Shown piece after piece: positions 15,949-21,558 of a stretch of DNA of 21,558 bases. The notes under the pieces were generated by a model, which was given only the letters and a program-made list of their open reading frames with translations, was not told where the DNA came from and searched no databases. This DNA is from Deltaproteobacteria bacterium UBA3076 (GTDB taxonomy: Bacteria; Desulfobacterota; Dissulfuribacteria; Dissulfuribacterales; UBA3076). Within the stretch, counting starts at the first letter, position 1, and each line of letters opens with the position of its first letter. A program made the translations under genes and the position numbers. The stretch lies in the NCBI GenBank assembly GCA_002367355.1, contig DFBQ01000014.1, positions 1-21,558 of the forward strand, read 5' to 3'.

Positions 15949-17478
15949 TTACTCATTGTTTCTTGCCCTCAATACTTCTCGCCCTTTATTCGTTAACCGG
16001 TACTTCTGTTTGCTGCTTTTCGGCTTGTCCGGGATGGTCATCGCCAAGACATTGGCATCCAGGAGCGGACGTAAAACAGATTTGCGAAATCGCGTCCTAT
16101 TGGTCTGCCCTGCAACCTTCATCAAATCCTCTATGGATGCCTGATCACGAGCGGTATCAAGCATAGCAAAGAATACGAAACTTGGGACGGACTTGGGACG
16201 GACTTGGGACGGACTTGGGACGGACTTGGGACGGACTTCCCTGGTAACTTCATCTGGACCTGTTCGGAGGTTGTCTGGAGGTTGTCCGGTTGTTGTCCGT
16301 GGCTTGGCACGGCCCTTTTCTTTTCTGTGGAACTGGACCTGAAAGGAATATCCGGCCTCCCGCAGGATCAATTCGATCTCGGGATATGAGGCAAGCTCGC
16401 TTCTCATCCGCTGAATCCCCGTTCCCCATGCCTCAATAAGCTTCAGGTCTTTGAAGATAGGGGCCAGAACTCGATTTCTGATTTCCGAACGGCCTGTCCC
16501 CAGTTCCTCAAGAGGCAAAGTATCCGGAAGTGGACCAGGGCTCGTGATCTCAAGCATGTCGTCAAAAATGGCCACCTTGATATCACTTCCCAACATGCTG
16601 TAATCCCTGTGGATGATGGCGTTGGCAATAGCCTCCCGGATAGCCTCCAGTGGATATTCCCACCGATCCTCCCGGTAGACCTCCGTGATCCGTGAACCAA
16701 GCGCAATATTCTTTTTGATGAAGGACAGGCAGGGCTCCACTGCAGCATAGATCGGCTCATCAATGCTTGCTTGATCGAGAAATACCTTCGTATCCGTGCC
16801 CTTGAACCGGGCACACTCTATTTTGGCATAAGGAAAGAGTCGCTTCCGTGCCGGAGAATCAGAAAGTAGCACTGCGGCATTAGTGGGCCATAGCTGATCC
16901 TGCTCGACGATAAACAGCCCCATGTTTTTGAGATGATTATCATGAATTTTGCGGCCTGTTGCCTTCCGGTAGTCTTCTTTGAATCGGCCCAGATCAAACG
17001 CATCCTGGATGATATCATAAGCAGATATGGCATCAAAGGAGATCTTTCTTCTTTGTCGCTCAAGCGCTTCCAGCATTTCATGGGAAGCCAGGCGGTTACT
17101 GGAGCCAATACGTATATAGGCACCTTTATGTTTTCCTTTTGATTTGAGGTAGTAAGGTTTTTGAGAGCCTGGGAAAATTTCCACTACCAGAAGATTTTTT
17201 CCCTCAACGGCCTGGATATATATTTCAGGAATGATGGTTGGTGCACATCTGTCAAAGATAAGACTGGAAATCAGCTCCTCCAGTGCAAAGAGCCTGTCTT
17301 CCCGAATTCCCACAATCTCTCTTGGTTCGTTTTTCACGCCAAAGACGATTTTTCCTCCACCGCCGTTTGCAAAGGCCACCACAGTCTTTGCCAACTGATC
17401 GCCTTTCGGCAATGTCTCTTTGAATTCAAGCCGCCGTGATTCAGGTTGGTCCCAAAATGGTTTAGGCGCATTCATCAT
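15949..17478 (-). CDS. Schlafen/AlbA_2-type ATP-binding protein with winged-helix tail
   Basis: The 509-residue product has an N-terminal AlbA_2 (Schlafen-like, nucleic-acid-binding) domain: ESRRLEFKETLP at 13-24, FANGGGGKIVFGV at 36-48 and GAYIRIGSSNRLAS near 119-132. A HATPase_c_4-type region follows near 270-360 (PLEAIREAIANAIIHRDYS, EITSPGPLP, WGTGIQRMR). A Pro-rich linker at about 395-433 is encoded partly by an 11-bp tandem repeat. A C-terminal winged-helix-like domain (435-505) ends in KYRLTNKGREVLRA. Such proteins are often annotated as putative transcriptional regulators and occur in defence islands. The start ATG directly abuts the methyltransferase stop, so the two are co-translated. 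It may regulate the operon; alternatively it could be an accessory effector. Confidence 0.86.
   Translation of the reverse strand: MMNAPKPFWDQPESRRLEFKETLPKGDQLAKTVVAFANGGGGKIVFGVKNEPREIVGIREDRLFALEELISSLIFDRCAPTIIPEIYIQAVEGKNLLVVEIFPGSQKPYYLKSKGKHKGAYIRIGSSNRLASHEMLEALERQRRKISFDAISAYDIIQDAFDLGRFKEDYRKATGRKIHDNHLKNMGLFIVEQDQLWPTNAAVLLSDSPARKRLFPYAKIECARFKGTDTKVFLDQASIDEPIYAAVEPCLSFIKKNIALGSRITEVYREDRWEYPLEAIREAIANAIIHRDYSMLGSDIKVAIFDDMLEITSPGPLPDTLPLEELGTGRSEIRNRVLAPIFKDLKLIEAWGTGIQRMRSELASYPEIELILREAGYSFQVQFHRKEKGRAKPRTTTGQPPDNLRTGPDEVTREVRPKSVPSPSQVRPKSVPSFVFFAMLDTARDQASIEDLMKVAGQTNRTRFRKSVLRPLLDANVLAMTIPDKPKSSKQKYRLTNKGREVLRARNNE
16181..16235. repeat. Five perfect tandem copies of an 11-bp unit inside the AlbA_2 gene
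   Basis: CTTGGGACGGA is repeated five times without error, with a further partial CTT. On the coding (minus) strand it encodes VRPKSVPSPSQ with an 11-residue period, because 11 bp is read successively in all three frames. No frame of the unit contains a stop. Gain or loss of one unit moves the downstream reading frame. Both alternative frames then stop within about 7 and 16 codons, removing the winged-helix tail. Confidence 0.95.
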
Positions 17479-18948
17479 TCATCCTTCTGCATTCATAATT
17501 TTCCCTATCCTGTCGTATTCCTCCAGGCACTTGCGCTTGGACATGAACTCGCCGAAGGCCTTTTTCTCTTTCTTTTTGAGCACCGGAAAGGTATCGAGGA
17601 TATAGGCAAAATCGTCCCGCGAAAGACCGTAAAGATGGGCCACGTAGGCGTCGATCTCGGCGCGGAGTTGGGCTCTGTCGCCGGTGTCACGCCGGTCGGG
17701 TAGCCGGTCGTGGACTCCGCAGTGGGGGCCCCATTCTGGTGTTAGTTTGCCAGCTTCGTCCCTCAGGCGTTTTCGGATGTCCTGTTCATGGGCTGGACCG
17801 TATGTGTCAATTGGGGCTGAGGAGGGATACCAGAAGTCGGGGGATTGCCAGCCTTGGCTAAATATTTCTCGCCAATAATCAGTAAAATCATTCGTTGTAC
17901 AGACAAGTCTGAGGCATCGCCCAACAATAGGCCAGAAAAACGTGTCATCGCCTGTGCATCCATCTCTCATGCGGGGCACTGGCAAGGTATATACAAAATG
18001 CATATCCAGTCCTGTAGATATTTTATGTCTTATCACAAAATCAAGACTAAAGGAGTTGAGTACAGCAACTAACCAAGCTGTTTGAGCCGAATTGATAAGA
18101 TATTCAGGCTCCCCATTTTTCCCAGGAACAATTCTTTGTATACTGAAAGTGGTATGAGGACATACCGTCCTTGCAGGCAATACAGTAGCGAGCAATGTTC
18201 TTTCGTTGGTGCTTGCAGCAATACGTCTGAAAGCTCCACGATAAAATTCATAATCTGTCTTGTCTGGTTTCCTTCCTGCATCAATAAGTTTTTTCCATTT
18301 TTTATAAAGAAACTTTTCTTTCACGTACTCTTCTGAAATCCAAAGGCTGATGTCAGCAAATTCATGATCGAAAGAGAACAGAGCCTTGCCTTCATATAAC
18401 CTTAACCCCTCTCTATTCCGATTGAATAGATGGTTATCAGACGTTAGGTTGAAGTCCTGCGTCAGAGATACATTCCATGAATCTGATTGCTTATCGTGCA
18501 GATGCGGATGTTTATTGTAGATTTGGGCTGTTATCTCTACCTCAGTTTGAGAGCCGAACTCCATGAGATTCAACGATTCGGGAGAGAATCGTCTAACATC
18601 TTCCATGGACATTTGTAGAGCGTTCATGTCAATTGCCCGCAAGCGTTCTGGATCGTGTTCCATGAAGGCGCACCTGATGTCGTCAGTTTTTCCACCTTTC
18701 TGAGTACCGAATGTAACGAACTTAAAACGGCCATCCACTGCATTGAAGACTGTAGGCCAGCGGTTCTCAAAGCAATACAGAAACTCGATTCTGCTCCTGT
18801 TGAAAAAACGTTCCCGAAGAGGCTGGCATCCTTGGTCGGTGTAAATGCCGCTAGGCACAACGATCCCCACGCGTCCATCGATTTTCAGGATGGTGAAAAA
18901 ACGCTCAAAAAATGCCTTATACTTAAATGTTGCTCGAAATTCACACAA
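17479..18948 (-). CDS. pglX: PglX-like DNA methyltransferase, C-terminal fragment (MITE-disrupted)
   Basis: This is the 3' half of an adenine-specific DNA methyltransferase gene split by a small insertion. The apparent start ATG and first nine codons lie inside the inserted element (18922-19236). Real methyltransferase sequence resumes at 18921 as YKAFFERFFTILK, then DGRVGIVVPSGIYTDQG, the strand-and-loop region that follows the catalytic NPPW in these enzymes. The remainder (about 100-489) is the target-recognition and C-terminal region, including TLLATVLPARTV, WLVAVLNSFSLDFVIRHKIS and YGLSRDDFAYILDTFPVL. Alone it lacks the SAM-binding motif. The stop directly abuts the AlbA_2 start. The symbol reflects its place in the BREX operon; a type IIG-like restriction-modification enzyme is an alternative. 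Confidence 0.8.
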   Translation of the reverse strand: MCEFRATFKYKAFFERFFTILKIDGRVGIVVPSGIYTDQGCQPLRERFFNRSRIEFLYCFENRWPTVFNAVDGRFKFVTFGTQKGGKTDDIRCAFMEHDPERLRAIDMNALQMSMEDVRRFSPESLNLMEFGSQTEVEITAQIYNKHPHLHDKQSDSWNVSLTQDFNLTSDNHLFNRNREGLRLYEGKALFSFDHEFADISLWISEEYVKEKFLYKKWKKLIDAGRKPDKTDYEFYRGAFRRIAASTNERTLLATVLPARTVCPHTTFSIQRIVPGKNGEPEYLINSAQTAWLVAVLNSFSLDFVIRHKISTGLDMHFVYTLPVPRMRDGCTGDDTFFWPIVGRCLRLVCTTNDFTDYWREIFSQGWQSPDFWYPSSAPIDTYGPAHEQDIRKRLRDEAGKLTPEWGPHCGVHDRLPDRRDTGDRAQLRAEIDAYVAHLYGLSRDDFAYILDTFPVLKKKEKKAFGEFMSKRKCLEEYDRIGKIMNAEG

Positions 18949-19236
18949 ATTTACGAAAAAGGTAATATAATCAACATCTTAGGAAGATAATTTTCAGCAT
19001 GAACCGTAAAGGAACAATTCCATCAAGTCAATTCTATAACTTATTGATTTTACTATAATTAGTGGAAATTTTACCCCATAGAACAGATTTTTAATTTTTC
19101 TGAATATTTTCAAGTAGTTATTGATTTCTTGAATAAAAAAGGCAATGATTTACGGTTGTTACGTTTGCGTATCTCTATAAACCCTTGCTGCATAGGGCTT
19201 TCAGGCGATATTTAAAAATTTCGAGCAACATTTAAG
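18922..19236. mobile_element. 315-bp MITE-like element with 20-bp terminal inverted repeats
   Basis: CTTAAATGTTGCTCGAAATT at 18922-18941 is the perfect reverse complement of 19217-19236. The direct repeat TTATA flanks it at 18917-18921 and 19237-19241, a 5-bp target-site duplication. The interior is A/T-rich with no plausible transposase frame, so it must have been moved in trans by a related insertion sequence. Removing it plus one TTATA copy (320 bp) rejoins the host gene in frame, CTA TAT AAG GCA reading L-Y-K-A. The parent IS family is not identified; families making 5-bp duplications are candidates. Confidence 0.93.
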
Positions 19237-21558
19237 TTATATAGATCGATTTTTCCCTTTTCCAGAGATGCGTAAGCCTCTGGTTCTTTGCAGTAAGCTG
19301 AAACCTCCTTAAATCCCCCTTCATATTTCTGCCACCTTTCAAGAATAAGAGGGTGTTGCCGATGCATTTGTTTGATGACTTTTAATGCCTCCTGCTTTTT
19401 ATACTTCCTGAAATTCGGATCATATGCGAGATAGAATTCTTGTGTATTGGGCTGGAGGACATCCCACGGCGGATTGCCGACAGTCGCAGAGAACCCGCCC
19501 ACCGCATCCGGTCCGAACACGTCGGGAAATTCCAGTGGCCAGTGGTAAAAGTGGTGCCAATCGCGATACGCATTTACCGATTCCAGAATCTCCGGAAGGG
19601 CAGGATTCAGGGTGTCTGCAACAGATATCCCCTTTGCGAGCCGTTCGAAAATCTCTTTGTAATCACCGATTTGAATGTCAGTGTCCATCAGGTAAGCCGT
19701 GAACAGGTCGGCCAGGGAACGCAGGTTGGACGTGGCCTCCAGGGCTTCATCCAAAATAGCTTTCTGGGTATCCGTGTCATCCTCGTCGATCTGGGTGATA
19801 GACGCAACACCCTGGGCCGCCTCCGCCAAGACAGACGAGAGATCGTTATAATCAAAGAGCAGCATTTGGGGATCTTTCTTTTTCTTGCTCTCTTTCTTGC
19901 GCTCCGGGATGGAAGCAAGTTGATCGAGTGATCGAATGCCGATCAGGCTGTTTCCGCAGCGAACATGGTGATCGAGAAACGTCAATTTATGTTTAATGGC
20001 AAAGCAGTTGAGCCAGAGCGAGAGCTTGGCCAGGTTAACGGCCAGCGGGTTAAGATCAACACCGTAGAGGCAGTGACGGGTGATACGCCGTCGCCAGTCA
20101 TTGGGTCGGCTGGTGACCGAAACCGTCATTCCCTCGACATGGGGCACTTCCTCAAGCAGGGCGACGACCAGCCCGGCGATCTGGTTGGCCGCGTCCACCA
20201 GGAAGTGGCCGCTGCCCATGGCCGGATCGCAGACCTTGAAGTTTAGAACATCCTCTTCGACAAAACGCTCGATCAGCGCCGCGGCCGATTGGGCCGCCCC
20301 GCGCCTGGTGCCGACATCGTGCCCATCGGTTGCCTGCTCCAGTAAATCGTTGAATCGCTGCCGGTATTCCCGTTCAAAGGTTTCACGAAGGGGCTGGACG
20401 ATTGTTTTTTCATTGAGAAAGCGAACCAGTGATTCCGGTGTATAATAGGAACCGGTTTGTTTGCGCTCCAGCGCGGACTCGCCGAAATAGACATCTCCCT
20501 TCTTGATCAGGGTGTCGCCCGCCTTTTTCGTTGTCTGGGAGGCCAAGAGCATTTCCACGCCCTTTTTGGTGCGGCGGCGGATGCGATCGGCGTCAGCAAG
20601 CTGGACCGTGTATTCCAGGATGGTTTCGTAAAGCTCCCCGAGATGGCGAACCTCCAGGTCTTCGTATGGTATGGGGTATTCATCGTCCGGTTCGTTGTTG
20701 TAAGGTTCCACAAACGCCAGCAGGTACAGCGCCCGGGAGAAAAAATCGTTGCGCAGTTGATGCCGGCCCAGGAATTTTTCTTCTTCATCATCGAACAGGC
20801 CGCCGTTATAGCCCATTATGCCGTATTCCGGGTCACCGTCGTTTACGGCATTTATCAGGCCTTTCAGGTGCTTCCAAAGATCGTACTGGTCCGTGTCGCG
20901 TCGCTTGCCCCAGCGGAATTTGCGAGCCTCCTGACATAGGGTCTGGATGGAATGCTGCCGGTAAAGTTCGGCCTTATCCGGGTCCGACGGCAGCAGCCTG
21001 CGGGCCTCGGCATAAAAGAGAAACAGGCAACGATAAATCAGTTTAACAGCGCTTTCGAATATTTCGGCCCGTTCATCCTCAGTGTATTCTTCGCCGGTCT
21101 TCTTTGTGTCAAAAATGAACCCGTTGCAGATGTACTGCAGCACTTCGTCCACCTGGTCGAGGAATGGCAACTTTACTTTCTCTTCAAGGACCTCTTCGGA
21201 TTGCTTCCTATCGTGGTCAAGCCGACACTTGTAGATGCCGACGGATTCATTCTGCCGGGCTTTTTTTGTGTCTTCATGTTCTTCGACTATGAAAGAATCC
21301 TTGTGAAAGAAGTGCTCAAACAGGCCGTATTCAGCTTCATCCGATCCTTCCAGCGCCTCTGCCAACTTGAGTTCCACATAGTCTTCATATGGCCTTGAAC
21401 TCTTGGTGGAGTATAGGCGCCAGCATGCACCGTCGGTCAGAATGCCCCACTTGAGCTTACGTTCCTTAAGATGCGCTAGGAGCTTGGCGGGATAGAAACG
21501 ACCGACTGAAGTGTTATCGATATCCGATCCGGGCTCAACGATGTAAAGGACACTAATG
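19212..21558 (-). CDS. pglX: PglX-like adenine-specific DNA methyltransferase, N-terminal part (5' cut by window, 3' cut by MITE)
   Basis: The open frame runs past a nominal GTG at 21377 to the window edge without a stop (GILTDGACWRLYSTKS, YEDYVELKLAEALEG), so the true start lies outside. Counting from 21377, residues 1-300 form the helical N-terminal region. QTGSYYTPESLVRF (about 307-320) is the usual pre-motif. Motif I, the SAM-binding DPAMGSGHF, is at 384-392; YGVDLNPLAVNLAKLSLW follows; and the catalytic NPPW is at 635-638. The enzyme is expected to methylate adenine N6 to mark self DNA. The last eight residues (LNVARNF and the distorted codon before them) and the TAA come from the inserted element. 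Reconstructed with the 3' fragment it exceeds 1250 residues. It is the first BREX gene visible; others may lie upstream. Confidence 0.88.
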   Translation of the reverse strand, partial: ISVLYIVEPGSDIDNTSVGRFYPAKLLAHLKERKLKWGILTDGACWRLYSTKSSRPYEDYVELKLAEALEGSDEAEYGLFEHFFHKDSFIVEEHEDTKKARQNESVGIYKCRLDHDRKQSEEVLEEKVKLPFLDQVDEVLQYICNGFIFDTKKTGEEYTEDERAEIFESAVKLIYRCLFLFYAEARRLLPSDPDKAELYRQHSIQTLCQEARKFRWGKRRDTDQYDLWKHLKGLINAVNDGDPEYGIMGYNGGLFDDEEEKFLGRHQLRNDFFSRALYLLAFVEPYNNEPDDEYPIPYEDLEVRHLGELYETILEYTVQLADADRIRRRTKKGVEMLLASQTTKKAGDTLIKKGDVYFGESALERKQTGSYYTPESLVRFLNEKTIVQPLRETFEREYRQRFNDLLEQATDGHDVGTRRGAAQSAAALIERFVEEDVLNFKVCDPAMGSGHFLVDAANQIAGLVVALLEEVPHVEGMTVSVTSRPNDWRRRITRHCLYGVDLNPLAVNLAKLSLWLNCFAIKHKLTFLDHHVRCGNSLIGIRSLDQLASIPERKKESKKKKDPQMLLFDYNDLSSVLAEAAQGVASITQIDEDDTDTQKAILDEALEATSNLRSLADLFTAYLMDTDIQIGDYKEIFERLAKGISVADTLNPALPEILESVNAYRDWHHFYHWPLEFPDVFGPDAVGGFSATVGNPPWDVLQPNTQEFYLAYDPNFRKYKKQEALKVIKQMHRQHPLILERWQKYEGGFKEVSAYCKEPEAYASLEKGKIDLYNLNVARNF

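Noticed and set aside
15765..15956. 63-codon minus-strand frame bridging the AlbA_2 stop and the brxC start
   Set aside because: Its ATGAGTAA overlap with the AlbA_2 stop is suggestive, but most of it is repeat sequence and it overruns the brxC start. There is no recognisable domain.
1..21558. CRISPR arrays, tRNA, rRNA and riboswitches
   Set aside because: I saw no regularly spaced direct repeats of CRISPR length, no tRNA cloverleaf or rRNA signatures and no recognisable riboswitch core. The only tandem arrays are the short 7-, 10- and 11-base ones listed.

Overview
The window looks like a chromosomal stretch of a moderate-GC Gram-negative bacterium. By gene content and by its A/T-rich dispersed intergenic repeats I would guess a deltaproteobacterial (Desulfobacterota-type) genome. 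That is an inference: no rRNA, tRNA or other marker gene is present to test it.

Region 1 (1-7136) is mostly housekeeping. On the minus strand a compact run reads GAF sensor histidine kinase, TatD hydrolase, Maf nucleotide pyrophosphatase, then YggS PLP-binding protein. A repeat-bearing gap follows, and then a tiny exported protein on the plus strand with its own sigma70-like promoter. A bidirectional terminator separates it from the convergent ribulose-phosphate 3-epimerase (minus). A class I aminotransferase lies on the plus strand, facing an orphan UPF0175-type antitoxin-like gene and a coupled mini-ORF.

Region 2 (7305 to the right edge) is a minus-strand defence operon of BREX type. In transcription order it holds a PglX-like adenine DNA methyltransferase (5' end outside the window), a Schlafen/AlbA_2 ATP-binding protein, a BrxC/PglY-like ATPase, a PglZ alkaline-phosphatase-fold protein and a BrxL-like AAA+ ATPase. 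Genes abut or overlap by a few bases except for a 171-bp gap before brxC. The brxC-pglZ-brxL order recalls BREX type 4, but here it is combined with a methyltransferase and an AlbA_2 protein. The BrxL has an MIT_C (phospholipase-D-like) C-terminus where a Lon protease domain is usual.

The BREX operon is broken in three places. A 315-bp MITE-like element with perfect 20-bp terminal inverted repeats and a 5-bp target duplication splits the methyltransferase; removing the element plus one duplication copy restores the frame exactly. brxC is split at a 5-base G run. pglZ is split at a 7-base A run that also forms a perfectly phased A AAA AAA slippery heptamer. The AlbA_2 gene carries five perfect tandem copies of an 11-bp unit inside its coding region, so a copy-number change would switch its C-terminal winged-helix region off. 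The locus could be a decaying defence island, a phase-variable one, or partly an artefact of homopolymer miscalls. The MITE and the tandem repeat are not homopolymer errors.
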